Of a stretch of 64,000 bases of DNA, positions 43,267 to 54,093 are shown piece after piece. This DNA is from Desulfatiglans anilini DSM 4660 (lineage in GTDB: Bacteria; Desulfobacterota; DSM-4660; Desulfatiglandales; Desulfatiglandaceae): positions 186,001 to 250,000 of the forward strand of contig NZ_AULM01000001.1 in the NCBI RefSeq assembly GCF_000422285.1, given 5' to 3'. The position numbers and the translations under genes are program-made. How positions within the stretch are numbered: the stretch's first letter is position 1; each line of letters starts with the position of its first letter. Under the pieces are notes generated by a model. It was not told the DNA's origin. It searched no databases and saw only the letters and a list, made by a program, of their open reading frames with translations.

Positions 43267-45320
43267 TGCAGGGATTAACAGTCTACGCTCCCTTTTTGGG
43301 GATCCTGAGCTTGATCATCGCCTTCCTGATCTATGGCTATGTCAAGAAGCAGCCGAACGGCAGCAAGCTCATGCAGGAACTGGAAGCGATGATCCATGAG
43401 GGGGCCATGGCCTTCTTGAAGAGGGAGTATTCCGTTCTGGTCGTCTTTATCGCGATCGTCTTCATCCTGCTGGGGTGGGGCATCAACTGGCAGACCGGTA
43501 TCGCCTTCCTGACCGGGGCGGCCTGCTCTATCATGGCCGGCTACGCTGGCATGACCGCCGCGACGCGCGGCAACAGCCGCACGGCGGAAGCCGCCAACAA
43601 GCACGGCCAGGCAAAGGCCCTGAACGTCTCTTATTTTTCTGGGTCGGTCATGGGGCTGGCTGTGGCGGGCCTCGGACTCCTCGGCCTCGGTTTCTGGTTC
43701 TACATTTACGGCGGCAGCCCGGACACCGCGCACTATATCAACGGATTCGCCATGGGCGCCAGCTCCATCGCGCTCTTTGCCCGTGTGGGCGGCGGCATTT
43801 ACACCAAGGCCGCGGATGTCGGCGCCGACCTGGTCGGCAAGGTCGAGGCGGGCATCCCGGAAGACGACCCGCGCAACCCGGGCGTCATCGCGGACAACGT
43901 CGGCGACAACGTCGGCGACATCGCGGGTATGGGCGCCGACATCTTCGAATCATTCGTCGGTTCCGTGATCGCCACCATCGCCATCGGGGCTACCCTGGCG
44001 ATTACACCGGAATGGCTCGCGAGCCGGCCCGAACTGGCCGGTCTCGACGAACTGGCCATTCGGCTCAAGTATATGTCGATGCCGCTCCTGGTCGTCATGG
44101 CCGGTCTGCTCTCCTCTTTTGTGGGCGTCTTTTCGATCAAGGTCTTCCAGAAGGGGAATCCCGCCGGGGCGCTGCGGTACACGACCTTTGTGGCCGCGAT
44201 TATCTTCATCATCCTGACCGTCCTGCTGACCAAGGGGCTCGGGATGCCCATGGGGGCCTTCTGGGCAATCTTCTCCGGGCTTCTCTGCGGGATCGCGATC
44301 GGCCTCCTGGCGGAATATTACACCTCCGGGAAACCCGTCAAGGTGATTGCCGAGCAGTCCAAGACCGGCCCGGCGACGGTCATCATCTCCGGTCTGGCCA
44401 TCGGTATGCAGTCCACCTATCTCCCCATGCTCGGCATCTGCGTCGCGACCTTCATCGGCTACAAGATGGCCGGGATTTACGGCATCGGCCTCTCGGCGGT
44501 CGGCATGCTGGCGACGGTTGGTGCGACCATGACGGTCGACGCTTACGGACCGATCGCTGACAACGCCGGCGGTATCTCCGAGATGTCGGGGCTTGGGCCC
44601 GAGACACGAAAGATCACCGACAGCCTGGACGCCCTCGGCAATACCACCGCCGCCATCGGAAAAGGTTTTGCCATCGGTTCGGCGGCTCTGACCGCCCTCG
44701 CCCTTTTCGTGGCCTACACCCAGGCCGCGGGCCTGAAGGTCATTGATATCACCAATCCGATGGTCGTGATCGGCGTTTTCCTGGGTGGCATCGTCCCCAT
44801 GCTTGCCGCCGCCATGACGATGACCTCTGTGGGCAGGGCGGCCTTCAAAATCGTTGAAGAAATCCGGAGGCAGTTCCGGGAGATCCCCGGCCTGCTCGAA
44901 GGCAAGGAAGGGGCCAAGCCCGATCCGAAGACCTGCGTTTCCATCGCCACCGGCGCGGCCCTGAAGGAAATGGTCGCCCCAGGCCTCCTGGCGGTTCTGG
45001 CCCCCGTTGTGGTGGGCTTCCTGCTTGGGAAGGAAACCTTGGGCGGCATGCTGCTCGGTGCCACCACCATGGGCGCCTTCCTGGCCCTGTTCATGGCCAA
45101 TGCGGGCGGCGCCTGGGACAATGCCAAGAAGTACATCGAAGAAGGGCACCACGGCGGCAAAGGTTCCCCCAACCACAAGGCTGCGGTTGTGGGTGACACG
45201 GTCGGCGATCCTTTTAAGGACACCTCCGGCCCTGCCATGAATATCCTGATCAAGCTGATGTCCGTGGTTTCTCTTGTTCTCGCCCCGATCCTGCCGATGC
45301 TCGGCTGGCTCGTCGGCTAG
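43266..45320 (+). CDS. hppA: Membrane-bound ion-translocating pyrophosphatase, K+-dependent type
   Basis: 684 residues with about 15-16 hydrophobic helices. The catalytic segments are intact: [22 protein letters not shown] and [21 protein letters not shown], with a second acidic cluster [18 protein letters not shown] near the C-terminus. The determinant region reads [18 protein letters not shown], with Ala where K+-independent enzymes have Lys, so the K+-dependent subfamily is predicted. That group includes both Na+ and H+ pumps. The enzyme couples PPi hydrolysis to ion export, allowing PPi from reactions such as the AMP-forming CoA ligase to be conserved. Confidence 0.95.
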   Translation: MQGLTVYAPFLGILSLIIAFLIYGYVKKQPNGSKLMQELEAMIHEGAMAFLKREYSVLVVFIAIVFILLGWGINWQTGIAFLTGAACSIMAGYAGMTAATRGNSRTAEAANKHGQAKALNVSYFSGSVMGLAVAGLGLLGLGFWFYIYGGSPDTAHYINGFAMGASSIALFARVGGGIYTKAADVGADLVGKVEAGIPEDDPRNPGVIADNVGDNVGDIAGMGADIFESFVGSVIATIAIGATLAITPEWLASRPELAGLDELAIRLKYMSMPLLVVMAGLLSSFVGVFSIKVFQKGNPAGALRYTTFVAAIIFIILTVLLTKGLGMPMGAFWAIFSGLLCGIAIGLLAEYYTSGKPVKVIAEQSKTGPATVIISGLAIGMQSTYLPMLGICVATFIGYKMAGIYGIGLSAVGMLATVGATMTVDAYGPIADNAGGISEMSGLGPETRKITDSLDALGNTTAAIGKGFAIGSAALTALALFVAYTQAAGLKVIDITNPMVVIGVFLGGIVPMLAAAMTMTSVGRAAFKIVEEIRRQFREIPGLLEGKEGAKPDPKTCVSIATGAALKEMVAPGLLAVLAPVVVGFLLGKETLGGMLLGATTMGAFLALFMANAGGAWDNAKKYIEEGHHGGKGSPNHKAAVVGDTVGDPFKDTSGPAMNILIKLMSVVSLVLAPILPMLGWLVG

Positions 45321-45361
45321 CAGGATTTGCTCGAAAGCCTTTAGGGCTATCTGTGATTCAT

Positions 45362-45394
45362 CCTGGAGACAGGGGCAGTGTCCTTGTCTCCAGG
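45362..45394 (+). terminator. Hairpin after hppA
   Basis: CCTGGAGACA (45362-45371) pairs perfectly with TGTCTCCAGG (45385-45394) and the stem extends inward by about three more pairs. It lies 41 bp after the hppA stop. No T-tract follows, so it may be a Rho-dependent or stabilising stem. The rest of the 185-bp gap shows no gene. Confidence 0.5.
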
Positions 45395-45505
45395 AGAACG
45401 TCAACCGACTGAAAACCTTTTACCGAAGTACTCGCCCTTCTGGAAAATGCCCGTCTTTCAAACCAGGTAAACATCAGGTTTCCAGTGTTTTGCATGGGGG
45501 GTTTC

Positions 45506-45985
45506 ATGTTCAGTGTAGGAGATTTGGCTGTGTATCCCGCCCACGGTGTGGGTGTGATCGAGAAAATCGAAACCCAGGAGATTTCCGGGTGTCAGATGGA
45601 TTTTTATGTCATGCGGATCCTGGATAACAATATGATCATCATGATTCCCACGAAAAACGTCAATAATGTCGGACTGCGTGAAATCATCGACCAGGCCGAG
45701 GTTCTGAAGCTTTATTCGATACTCGAGAAGCGGGATGTCTGTATTGATAATCAGACCTGGAACAGGCGGTATCGGGAATACATGGAAAAGATCAAAACCG
45801 GATCGGTTTTCGAGGTCGCTGAGGTCTACCGTGACCTGTTGATGCTGAAGCTCGAAAAAGACTTGTCTTTCGGCGAACGCAAGATGCTGGACACGGCAAG
45901 GACCTTGCTGGTGAAAGAAATCTCCCTTGCGCGCAATGTCGAAGAAGACCAGATCGAAGACGATCTCGACCGCATCTTTTCATAG
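45506..45985 (+). CDS. CarD family transcriptional regulator
   Basis: 159 residues from ATG 45506, chosen over GTG 45485 because GGGGGG sits just upstream and the CarD fold begins at residue 2. The N-terminal RNA-polymerase-interacting domain has FSVGDLAVYPAHGVGVIEKIETQEISG and FYVMRILDNNMIIMIPTKN, followed by the helical C-terminal half with W at NQTWNRRYREYMEKIKTGSVFEVAEVYRDL. CarD/CdnL proteins bind the RNA polymerase beta subunit and stabilise the open promoter complex, often at rRNA and stress genes. It precedes the rluD-like gene by 18 bp. Confidence 0.92.
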   Translation: MFSVGDLAVYPAHGVGVIEKIETQEISGCQMDFYVMRILDNNMIIMIPTKNVNNVGLREIIDQAEVLKLYSILEKRDVCIDNQTWNRRYREYMEKIKTGSVFEVAEVYRDLLMLKLEKDLSFGERKMLDTARTLLVKEISLARNVEEDQIEDDLDRIFS

Positions 45986-46003
45986 GTATGGCACCGGCCT
46001 GCA

Positions 46004-46987
46004 GTGGCTTCCGATGCTCGTCATCACTGCATTTGCAGCGCACCCGCCGGTCGTGGGGACATCCGGCTAGATGTCTTTCTTTCTTCCCGCTTTCCTGAAT
46101 TATCCCGCTCGCGCATCCAAACCTTGATCAAGGGTGGAAAGGTCGATATCAACGGGGGTCCTGTTACTAAACCCAGCCAGACGGTCAGGCCTGGAGATCG
46201 TGTTTCCATTGTGATCCCCCCTCCCAAGCCCTTGGAACTGGAACCCGAGGCGATCGAGTTCGACATTCTTTACGAGGATGAATATCTGGTCGTGCTGGAC
46301 AAACCGCCCGGCCTGGTGGTGCATCCTGCTCCGGGGCATGACACCGGAACGCTGGTCCATGGACTCCTGCACCGTTGCGATGGTCTGTCCGGGATTGGTG
46401 GAACCGCCCGCCCCGGGATCGTCCACCGGCTCGACAAGGATACCTCCGGGGTGATGATCGTTGCGAAAACGGATGCGGCTCATCAAATCCTTTCGTTGCA
46501 GTTCAAGAACGGTCAGATCGGCAAGGAATACCTCGCACTCGTGCACGGGATCGTGCAGTCGCCATCCGGTAAGATCGACGCAGCGATAGCACGCCATCAA
46601 CTGAAACGCAAGGAGATGTGTGTGCGGGCTTCCGCGGGGCGCCACGCCCTGAGCCTTTGGGAGCGGCGGGAAGCTTTCGCTGTGGGATGTTCTTTGCTTT
46701 CAGTCAAGATCAAGACCGGACGAACCCACCAGATCCGCGTACACCTGGCGCACATCGGTCATCCTGTGGTGGGCGATTCGGTTTACGGGAGAGGTATCGC
46801 TGGTTGGAAACGGATCTGGGCCGGTCGCGAGGTGGATGCACCGGTTGTGCGGCGTCAGATGCTGCACGCCTTCCGGATCTCCTTCGACCATCCTTTAAGC
46901 AGAGAGAGACTGCTGTTCGAGGCCCCATTGCCCGAAGACATGTCGACCGTTTTGGATGCCCTGAGAACCTCGCAATTGAAGAATTGA
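46004..46987 (+). CDS. rluD: RluD-like 23S rRNA pseudouridine synthase
   Basis: 327 residues, GTG start. The N-terminal S4 RNA-binding domain (RLDVFLSSRFPELSRSRIQTLIKGGKVDING) is followed by the catalytic RluA/D domain with PPGLVVHPAPGHDTGTLVHGLL, the catalytic Asp in PGIVHRLDKDTSGVMIVAKT, and KIKTGRTHQIRVHLAHIGHPVVGDSVYG. S4 plus HRLDKDTSG places it in the RluD group, which in E. coli modifies helix 69 of 23S rRNA. The exact target site here is inferred by family only. Confidence 0.9.
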   Translation: MASDARHHCICSAPAGRGDIRLDVFLSSRFPELSRSRIQTLIKGGKVDINGGPVTKPSQTVRPGDRVSIVIPPPKPLELEPEAIEFDILYEDEYLVVLDKPPGLVVHPAPGHDTGTLVHGLLHRCDGLSGIGGTARPGIVHRLDKDTSGVMIVAKTDAAHQILSLQFKNGQIGKEYLALVHGIVQSPSGKIDAAIARHQLKRKEMCVRASAGRHALSLWERREAFAVGCSLLSVKIKTGRTHQIRVHLAHIGHPVVGDSVYGRGIAGWKRIWAGREVDAPVVRRQMLHAFRISFDHPLSRERLLFEAPLPEDMSTVLDALRTSQLKN

Positions 46988-47002
46988 CAGAACAGAAAAG
47001 GA

Positions 47003-47030
47003 TTGACAAGCAGGAAAAACTGCCTATATT
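47003..47030 (+). promoter_or_regulatory. Strong predicted promoter of rho
   Basis: TTGACA (47003-47008), a 16-bp spacer, and TATATT (47025-47030) are near consensus. The start point would be near 47037, about 340 bp before the rho ATG, so rho would have a long untranslated leader. Confidence 0.75.
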
Positions 47031-47041
47031 GTGCGTACATG

Positions 47042-47063
47042 TTCCTCCTGCGTCCAGGAGGAA
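47042..47063 (+). promoter_or_regulatory. Hairpin at the 5' end of the rho leader
   Basis: A perfect 9-bp stem TTCCTCCTG/CAGGAGGAA with a four-base loop lies within the first 30 nt of the predicted transcript. The CAGGAGGAA arm resembles a ribosome-binding sequence that would be sequestered, though no coding start follows closely. The remainder of the leader to 47376 shows no recognised riboswitch. Confidence 0.5.
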
Positions 47064-47376
47064 TCCCTGAACACCACTTATCCCGTTAGCGCCGTGTGCG
47101 CGATCCCGCTGAATCCATTTCTCACCGTTTCTTGCAAGGACTCCTGATAGAGAGTGCCCAAGCGGAAATAGAATGAAGGCGCGGGCAAGTTTCCATATCC
47201 AACGTGGTCTGTTGATCGATGACAGTCTGCCTTTCCTGGGCACCCGGACACGTCAGGCCGTAGGGGCCCGATGGCCGTCCGGTTTGGAATGCCCGGTGAT
47301 TCGACTGCAGAATGGCCTATGTGCAGAATCCCACCTGTTCGATGACGGCAATGATCCCTTGAAACGGAGATGACGC

Positions 47377-48624
47377 ATGAATCTTGTTGAATTAAAGAAA
47401 ATGAAGATCAACGAATTGACCAATATGGCCAGGGAGTTCCATATCGAAGGGGCTTCGGGTATGCCCAAGCAGAACCTCATTTTCTCGCTTCTGCAGGCGC
47501 ATTCCGAGCAAAACGGGTTGATTTACGGGGAAGGGGTTCTCGAGATCCTGCCGGACGGGTTCGGCTTTCTCAGGGCGCCGGACGCCAACTATCTGCCCGG
47601 GCCGGATGATATCTACATCTCTCCTTCGCAGATCAGGCGCTTCAATCTGCGGACAGGGGATACGATCTCAGGACAAATAAGGCCTCCAAAGGCCTCCGAG
47701 CGATATTTCGCTTTGCTCAAGGTCGAAAAGGTCAACCATGAAGATCCGGAGGTGGCAAGGGAAAAGATCCTTTTCGATAACCTGACTCCACTGTATCCGC
47801 AGGAGAGGATTAACCTCGAGACTACACCGACGAATTATTCGGCGCGCATCATGGATCTGATGACCCCGATCGGCAAAGGGCAGAGAGGGTTGATCGTGGC
47901 GCCGCCCCGGACGGGCAAGACCATGCTCCTCCAAAACATCGCGAACAGCGTGACGGCCAATGACACGTCGATCCACAAAATCGTGCTGCTGATCGACGAG
48001 CGGCCGGAAGAGGTCACCGACATGCTCCGGTCAGTGGATGCCGAGGTGATCAGCTCGACCTTCGACGAGCCGCCCCAGAGGCACGTGCAGGTGGCCGAAA
48101 TGGTGATCGAAAAGGCGAAGCGCCTCGTCGAGCACAAACGGGATGTGTTGATTCTGCTCGACAGCATTACCCGTTTGGCGCGGGCCTACAACACCGTCGT
48201 GCCTCCGAGCGGAAAGATCCTTTCCGGAGGGCTCGATTCCAATGCCCTGCACAAGCCGAAGCGCTTTTTCGGGGCCGCCAGGAATGTCGAAGAGGGAGGC
48301 AGCCTGACGATCATCGCGACCGCACTCGTCGATACGGGGAGCCGCATGGATGAGGTGATCTTCGAGGAGTTCAAGGGGACCGGCAATATGGAGATCCATC
48401 TGGACCGAAAACTGAGCGATCGCCGTGTCTTCCCTTCGATTGACATCAACCGGTCGGGGACTCGGAAGGAAGAGCTGTTGATCCCCGAGGCAGACCTGAA
48501 CCGCATCTGGATCCTTCGAAAATTGCTTTCACCGCTGACCCCCGTGGACAGCATGGAATTTTTGCTTGATAAAATCAAAGGAACCAAGGATAATATAGAG
48601 TTTCTAGCTTCCATGAGTGAATAG
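47377..48624 (+). CDS. rho: Transcription termination factor Rho
   Basis: 415 residues, standard. N-terminal Rho-N helix domain ([26 protein letters not shown]) and the cold-shock-like RNA-binding domain with [20 protein letters not shown]. The ATPase domain has Walker [18 protein letters not shown] near residue 175, Walker B region [16 protein letters not shown], the Q/R-loop [20 protein letters not shown] and the C-terminal ERRVFP-like [15 protein letters not shown]. The hexameric helicase terminates transcription. It has its own promoter and a 340-nt leader, consistent with autoregulation known for rho in other bacteria. Confidence 0.97.
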   Translation: MNLVELKKMKINELTNMAREFHIEGASGMPKQNLIFSLLQAHSEQNGLIYGEGVLEILPDGFGFLRAPDANYLPGPDDIYISPSQIRRFNLRTGDTISGQIRPPKASERYFALLKVEKVNHEDPEVAREKILFDNLTPLYPQERINLETTPTNYSARIMDLMTPIGKGQRGLIVAPPRTGKTMLLQNIANSVTANDTSIHKIVLLIDERPEEVTDMLRSVDAEVISSTFDEPPQRHVQVAEMVIEKAKRLVEHKRDVLILLDSITRLARAYNTVVPPSGKILSGGLDSNALHKPKRFFGAARNVEEGGSLTIIATALVDTGSRMDEVIFEEFKGTGNMEIHLDRKLSDRRVFPSIDINRSGTRKEELLIPEADLNRIWILRKLLSPLTPVDSMEFLLDKIKGTKDNIEFLASMSE

Positions 48625-48641
48625 GTACAGGAGATGAGAGA

Positions 48642-48860
48642 ATGAAAGAAGGGATCCATCCGGAATATCATCGGGCAAAGGTTCGTTGCGCCTGCGGGAA
48701 TGAGTTCGAAACGGGTTCTACGACAAAAGAGATCCGCGTGGAGATCTGCTCCAACTGCCACCCGTTTTTCACCGGCAAACAGAAGCTCGTCGATTCGGCC
48801 GGCCGTGTCGAGCGGTTCCGCAAGAAATACGCGAAGTTTCAGTCAGGCGACAAGCAGTAG
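48642..48860 (+). CDS. rpmE: 50S ribosomal protein L31, zinc-binding type
   Basis: 72 residues. The zinc-ribbon cysteines of the C+ form are present: VRCACGNEF and [15 protein letters not shown], then the family tail [16 protein letters not shown]. It begins 17 bp after rho and is probably on the same transcript. C+ L31 proteins act also as a zinc reserve. Confidence 0.95.
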   Translation: MKEGIHPEYHRAKVRCACGNEFETGSTTKEIRVEICSNCHPFFTGKQKLVDSAGRVERFRKKYAKFQSGDKQ

Positions 48861-49484
48861 TCCGATGCTGTGAAAGGTCCTCCCTGGTTGACCGTGTCTT
48901 GCGCCGGGCGGGTTTTGCAAGGTGCCGCCGGCAGTTTGCCAGGCGCCGAGGGGGTGCCTCAAGCCGCTCCGTTGGACTTGATGGATCGCAGCGCTCCGCG
49001 GATGGGGCCTTTTGATGGGCATGGCAAGACGGCCGTAGCATTGCCTGGAGAATACGTTGGTTTCCGTCTTCAGGCAGACGGCCTCGTATAGGGTGTTTGT
49101 CGATCAGGAGCGTGAACTGCCGTCCGGATCGACACCCGCTTCGATCCGACGAGACCGGCCGATGACCGGGTGCCGCCGAAGGCCCGGGCCGCTGCGCTTC
49201 CCGAGGGCTTTTCGGTCATCGGCCGCCAGGGCTTCTGCGCTGTTTGCCTCTCTCCTCAATAGAAGCGAATGGTTCCTCATAGGGGATGATTTGCCTGCTT
49301 CGCGCCGGGGGATGGCTGCATTCCGGCGCTGTATATTGCTGTAAGTATCTGCCCCCGCTTTCTTTCAGGCCGCAGCGGCCCTTCCCTCCATCGACCAATG
49401 GATATGCGCGTGAAGCCCAATGTGGCCCCCCGATGATGCCTTCTAATCAGGGTCGGGCCCCGTCAGGCAAGAGGAATACGTAAG
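48861..49484 (+). other. Gene-free 624-bp gap between rpmE and prfA
   Basis: No open frame here has recognisable protein character. The one structural signal is a perfect 13-bp inverted repeat (49156-49168 and 49213-49225) with 44 bases between the arms. In many relatives a DUF1385 gene occupies this place between rpmE and prfA; no trace of it was recognised. Confidence 0.45.
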
Positions 49485-50558
49485 ATGTTTGCCAAAGTGA
49501 AGGATATCGAAACCCGTTTCGAGGCGCTCGAAGAGAAGCTGGCTCAACCCGATGTTCTGAAGGACCAGAAGGCCTATCAGAAATTCATGAAGGAGCATAG
49601 CCAGCTCAGCCCGATCATCGAGAATTTCCGGCGCTACGAGGCTATACAGGGAGAGATCGAGAACAGCCGCCCGTTGCTGGACGATCCCGATCCCGAGATG
49701 CGCAAGCTCGCCAGGGAGGAAATCGAGGCCCTGAAGGCGGAACTGGAGGATGCAGAGCGCCATTTGACCCTTTTGCTGCTGCCGAAGGATCCCAACGACG
49801 AGAAGAACATCCTCCTCGAGATCCGCGCCGGAACGGGTGGAGAGGAAGCCGCCCTCTTCGCTGCGGATCTGTTCAGGATGTACTGCCGCTACGCCGAACT
49901 GAAAGCGTGGCGGACCGAGATCCTGAGCCAGAGCCAGACCGGTATGGGGGGCTTCAAGGAAGTCGTAATCTTGATCACGGGAGAAAGGGTCTACAGCCGC
50001 CTGAAATATGAAAGCGGAGTTCACCGGGTCCAGAGGGTTCCCGAGACGGAGGCCCAGGGCCGCATCCACACTTCGGCCGTGACTGTTGCCGTGTTGCCGG
50101 AGGCCGAGGAGATCGATGTCCAGATCGAGCCGGAGGATCTGAGGATCGATGTCTACCGTTCGTCCGGGTGCGGCGGACAGCATGTCAACACAACCGACTC
50201 TGCGGTCAGGATCACCCATCTCCCGACCGGTCTGGTGGTGACCTGTCAGGACGAGAAATCCCAGCACAAGAACAAGGCCAAGGCCATGAAGGTGCTCCGT
50301 TCCAGACTCCTCGACATGGAACAGACGGAGCAACAGTCCAGGATTTCCGAGGAGCGCCGCCACATGGTCGGATCCGGCGATCGGAGCGAGCGCATCCGAA
50401 CCTATAATTTCCCGCAGGGACGCATCACCGACCATCGCATCGGACTGACCCTCTACAAGATTGAAACGGTTCTTCAGGGTGAGTTGGATCTGGTGATCGA
50501 GCCCCTGATCAACCACTTCCAGACCGAAGCCTTGAAACAGGGCGCTTCGATCCATTGA
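49485..50558 (+). CDS. prfA: Peptide chain release factor 1
   Basis: 357 residues. The GGQ motif occurs in [23 protein letters not shown] near residue 228. RF1 and not RF2 identity is supported by [29 protein letters not shown], since RF2 has HRLVR.SPFD. It recognises UAA and UAG and triggers peptide release. It is followed 13 bp later by prmC, the methyltransferase that modifies its GGQ glutamine. Confidence 0.96.
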   Translation: MFAKVKDIETRFEALEEKLAQPDVLKDQKAYQKFMKEHSQLSPIIENFRRYEAIQGEIENSRPLLDDPDPEMRKLAREEIEALKAELEDAERHLTLLLLPKDPNDEKNILLEIRAGTGGEEAALFAADLFRMYCRYAELKAWRTEILSQSQTGMGGFKEVVILITGERVYSRLKYESGVHRVQRVPETEAQGRIHTSAVTVAVLPEAEEIDVQIEPEDLRIDVYRSSGCGGQHVNTTDSAVRITHLPTGLVVTCQDEKSQHKNKAKAMKVLRSRLLDMEQTEQQSRISEERRHMVGSGDRSERIRTYNFPQGRITDHRIGLTLYKIETVLQGELDLVIEPLINHFQTEALKQGASIH

Positions 50559-50571
50559 CGACCAGCCGTAT

Positions 50572-51456
50572 ATGACAGCCAGGCGTTGGACCATCGGGGA
50601 ACTGTTGAACGTCAGCGCCCTGTATCTGAAGGATAAGGGGGTGGAAAGCCCGCGCCTGACGGCGGAGCTTCTCCTGGCGCTGCAATTGGGGCTCGAGCGT
50701 GTCGCGCTGTATCTCCGGTTCGATCAGCCCTTGCAGGGGGAGGAAGTCGCAGGGTTCAGGGAGTTGATCCGGCGTAGACTGCTTGCTGAGCCGGTGGCCT
50801 ACATCCGCGGCGAGAAGGAATTCTGGTCGATGGTCTTCGACGTCGGGCCGGGGGTGCTCATCCCTAGGCCGGAAACGGAGCTGTTGGTAGAGCAGGTGCT
50901 GCAGATCGTCCGCCAAACGCGGGAGCACGCTGACGACCGCATCCGGATCCTCGAGTTGGGAACAGGATCGGGGGCCGTAGCCGTGGCCCTCGCCACCTCG
51001 CTTCCTTCTTCCGAGGTCTGGGCGACGGACATCTCCTCCGAGGCCCTGGCCTATGCGGGAAGGAACGTTGAGCGGCATGGGGTCTCGGAAAGGGTCCACC
51101 TCCTGCAAGGCGGTCTTTGGGAACCCGTGAGCCCTCTCGGCGTCCGCTTCGATTTCATCGTCAGCAACCCGCCCTATGTGGCTTCGGAGATTTACGATAC
51201 GTTGCCTGCAGGGGTCCGCGATTATGAACCCCGAGTGGCCCTCGATGGGGGCGAAAAGGGGATGCAGGTCGTGTCGCAGATCATCGAGGGCGCCCCGGGG
51301 TTTTTGGTCCGGGGAGGGTGGCTCTTGATCGAGATGTCTCCGGAGCAGACGGAGGCGGCGCTGGGCGTCGTCGCCCAACAAGAGGTCTATGACTCGGCGC
51401 GGCGCGTGGAGGATTACACCCGTCGCTACCGGGTGGTCATGGCCCGGAGAACCTGA
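50572..51456 (+). CDS. prmC: Release factor glutamine methyltransferase
   Basis: 294 residues. The N-terminal helical domain (LLNVSALYLKDKGVESPRLTAELLLA) and PVAYIRGEKEFWSMVFDVGPGVLIPRPETELLVE are typical. The SAM site is ILELGTGSGAVAVALA and the catalytic motif NPPY is in FDFIVSNPPYVASEIY. It methylates the Gln of the GGQ loop in RF1 and RF2. The prfA-prmC pairing is widely conserved. The 177-bp gap to the convergent copA gene shows no clear intrinsic terminator. Confidence 0.95.
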   Translation: MTARRWTIGELLNVSALYLKDKGVESPRLTAELLLALQLGLERVALYLRFDQPLQGEEVAGFRELIRRRLLAEPVAYIRGEKEFWSMVFDVGPGVLIPRPETELLVEQVLQIVRQTREHADDRIRILELGTGSGAVAVALATSLPSSEVWATDISSEALAYAGRNVERHGVSERVHLLQGGLWEPVSPLGVRFDFIVSNPPYVASEIYDTLPAGVRDYEPRVALDGGEKGMQVVSQIIEGAPGFLVRGGWLLIEMSPEQTEAALGVVAQQEVYDSARRVEDYTRRYRVVMARRT

Positions 51457-51633
51457 GCGTGTAGCAACCTGACGCTCCAGTTGCCGTGTGATGACCGGGA
51501 TGGCGGTGCGATCGGGGGTGGGTCAGTCCAAGCGGTTTGTCCGTCCCTATCCCTGGCGCCTTCGGCGTCGCCTGGAATGCTGGGCGGCTGAACCGGACAT
51601 GCCCGTTCGGATAGGCCGGCAGGGCTGGGTATG

Positions 51634-54084
51634 TCAAAGGGACTTCCCTCGGTAGAGCAGGAGGCTGTTACTGACGACCGTTACGCTGCTCGTTGCCATG
51701 GCGAGCGCCGCCAGGATGGGATGCAGGTGCCGCAGGAATTCCGGAAACGCCTCGAAAGGCGCGAGGATGCCGGCGGCGATAGGGATCAGGGCCACATTGT
51801 AGAAAAAGGCCCAGAAAAGATTTTGTTTGACGGTAGCCATGGTCAAGCGGCTCAGAGCGATCGCGTTGGGCACGCCCTTTAGACGCCCGCTTGCCAGGAT
51901 GACATCCGCCGTCTCGATGGCGACATCCGTTCCTGTCCCGATAGCCAGTCCGACGTCGGCCTGGGCCAGGGCCGGCGCGTCGTTGATGCCGTCCCCCACC
52001 ATTCCGACACGGTGCCCGCTGTCCTGCATGGCCTTGATCCGAGCAGATTTGTCTTCCGGCTTGACCTCAGCCACCACATCGTCGATCCCGACTTCCCCGG
52101 CTATAGCCTCCGCCGTCTCACGATTGTCGCCCGTGAGCATCACCACCCGCAGACCGGCCGCATGAAGCGCTTGAACGGCATCCGCGGCCTCCGGCTTGAC
52201 GCGATCTGCCACAGCGATCAATCCGGCCGGGCGGTTTTCGACCACGACCAGCATCACCGTTTTCCCTTCGCCGCGAAGGGCCTGCAGGCTGTCCGCGACA
52301 GGGGCCAGATCGAGGCCCTGCTCTTCGAACCAGCCTGGTTTCCCAACCATGACCTTGCGTCCATCGACGCGGCCGCTCACCCCCATGCCACGGGCGGCGC
52401 TGAAGGCCTCGGGCTTTGAAAGTTCGATGCGTCTAACCTCGGCTTCCTGCACCATGGCGCGGCCCAAGGGGTGCTCGGAGCCTCGCTCGAGGGATGCGGC
52501 CACTTTCAAAAGGGCTTCACTGCCGAATGAGGACGGCTCTAAAGGGACGATATCGGCTACCAGAGGTTTCCCGATGGTTAGGGTTCCCGTTTTGTCGAAT
52601 ACGATGGTGTCGAGCTTGGTCGCGCTTTCCAGGGCCTCGCTTTTCTTGAAGAGTATGCCCTGTTCGGCGCCTTTACCCGTGCCGGCCATCATGGCGGTGG
52701 GGGTTGCCAGGCCCAGTGCACAGGGGCAGGCAATGACCAGGACCGCGACCAGCCGGATCATGGCGGGCACGAACGCTCCGCCGAACGCCCACCAGAGGAA
52801 AAAGGTCCCGAAAGCGATCAGGATGACGCCCGGAACGAAGATCGCCGCCACTCGATCCGCCAAGGCCTGGATGGGCGCTTTGCTGCCCTGCGCTTCCTGA
52901 ACCAGCCGGATGATCCTGGCAAGCGCCGTATCCCGCCCGACCCGCGTCGCACGGAAAAGCAGCAGTCCCTCTCCGTTGATGGTGCCGCCGGCGACGGAAT
53001 CCCCCTGGGATTTATCGACCGGCAGGGGTTCGCCCGTCAGCATGGACTCGTCGACCGCGGAGGCGCCCTCGAGGACGACCCCATCGACGGGGATGCTTTC
53101 TCCAGGCCTGACCACGAGCGTATCGCCGACCTGGACCATGGTGAGGGGAATCTGCTTCTCCTCCTCCCCGTCCGTTCGAATCGTAGCGGTCTTCGGGCGC
53201 AGGTCCATGAGCTTGCGGATGGCGCCGCCCGTCTTCCCTTTGGTCCGTGCCTCGAGCATCTTGCCGAGCTTGATCAGGGTGATGATGACCGCGGAAGTCT
53301 CGAAGTAGACATGTTCACCGAGCGGCGGATGGAAAAGAAGGGCAAGGGAATAAAAATAGGCGACTGACGAGCCCATCGCCACCAGCACGTCCATGTTGGC
53401 GCTCCGGTTGCGGAGGCTTTTCCAGCCGCCGGTGTAGTAGTCCCACCCGGTGAAAAACTGGACAGGTGTCGCCAGTGCGAAGAGCAGCCAGTTTACCCAG
53501 GCGGCATGGCTCCATGGACCGAAAAGACCGAAATCCCGTCCCATGCTGAGAAAAAACAAGGGCGCGGTGAAAACGGCGCCCACCATGAATTTTCGGGTTT
53601 GATCCGCAATTTCGGCCCTGCGTGCAGCCTGTTCGGCATCGTCGCCCTCAGCGGTATCCTCCGGCCGGAGCGCGCCGTATCCCGCCGCTTCGACAGCTGA
53701 AAGGATTTCATCGATGCCGGTCAACCCCGGGACATATTCGACATGGACGCGCTCGGCGGCGAAGTTCACGGTGGCGTTCAACACCCCGGGAACCTTTTTC
53801 TTCAATGCCCGCTCGATGTTCGCGGCGCAGTTGACACAGGTCATTCCTGTCACGGGAAACTCCGTGGACGCCTTGGCCACGCCGTATCCCGCCTGTTCGA
53901 TCTGCTGGATGATCGCGTCGATCGAGAGGGCTTGGGGATCATAGGTGATGGTTGCCCGTTCCGAGGCGAAGTTGACCTGCGCCTTGTGAACGCCATCGAG
54001 CCGTCCAAGGGTCCGTTCGATGGTCATGGCACAGTTCGCACACGTCATGCCCGTGATTGGCAGATCGATGGTTTTCTCGGTCAT
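51634..54084 (-). CDS. copA: Copper-translocating P1B-type ATPase
   Basis: 816 residues. Two N-terminal heavy-metal domains (GMTCANC near residue 14 and GMTCVNC near 81), eight membrane helices with the metal-binding CPC in [14 protein letters not shown], the phosphorylated Asp in [16 protein letters not shown] in [13 protein letters not shown] in SEHPLGRAM, and the hinge [22 protein letters not shown]. The CPC plus following motifs place it in the Cu(I) exporter class P1B-1. It pumps Cu(I) from the cytoplasm. A small CopZ-like chaperone gene lies 9 bp upstream in the same operon. Confidence 0.95.
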   Translation of the reverse strand: MTEKTIDLPITGMTCANCAMTIERTLGRLDGVHKAQVNFASERATITYDPQALSIDAIIQQIEQAGYGVAKASTEFPVTGMTCVNCAANIERALKKKVPGVLNATVNFAAERVHVEYVPGLTGIDEILSAVEAAGYGALRPEDTAEGDDAEQAARRAEIADQTRKFMVGAVFTAPLFFLSMGRDFGLFGPWSHAAWVNWLLFALATPVQFFTGWDYYTGGWKSLRNRSANMDVLVAMGSSVAYFYSLALLFHPPLGEHVYFETSAVIITLIKLGKMLEARTKGKTGGAIRKLMDLRPKTATIRTDGEEEKQIPLTMVQVGDTLVVRPGESIPVDGVVLEGASAVDESMLTGEPLPVDKSQGDSVAGGTINGEGLLLFRATRVGRDTALARIIRLVQEAQGSKAPIQALADRVAAIFVPGVILIAFGTFFLWWAFGGAFVPAMIRLVAVLVIACPCALGLATPTAMMAGTGKGAEQGILFKKSEALESATKLDTIVFDKTGTLTIGKPLVADIVPLEPSSFGSEALLKVAASLERGSEHPLGRAMVQEAEVRRIELSKPEAFSAARGMGVSGRVDGRKVMVGKPGWFEEQGLDLAPVADSLQALRGEGKTVMLVVVENRPAGLIAVADRVKPEAADAVQALHAAGLRVVMLTGDNRETAEAIAGEVGIDDVVAEVKPEDKSARIKAMQDSGHRVGMVGDGINDAPALAQADVGLAIGTGTDVAIETADVILASGRLKGVPNAIALSRLTMATVKQNLFWAFFYNVALIPIAAGILAPFEAFPEFLRHLHPILAALAMATSSVTVVSNSLLLYRGKSL

Positions 54085-54093
54085 GCTGAAGCC

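Noticed and set aside
47064-47376. Possible riboswitch, 6S RNA or other known RNA in the rho leader
   Set aside because: No characteristic conserved sequence or fold of a known class could be recognised; only the first hairpin is reported.
48870-49483. Three small open frames between rpmE and prfA
   Set aside because: No ribosome sites, no conserved motifs, and composition of non-coding GC-rich DNA.
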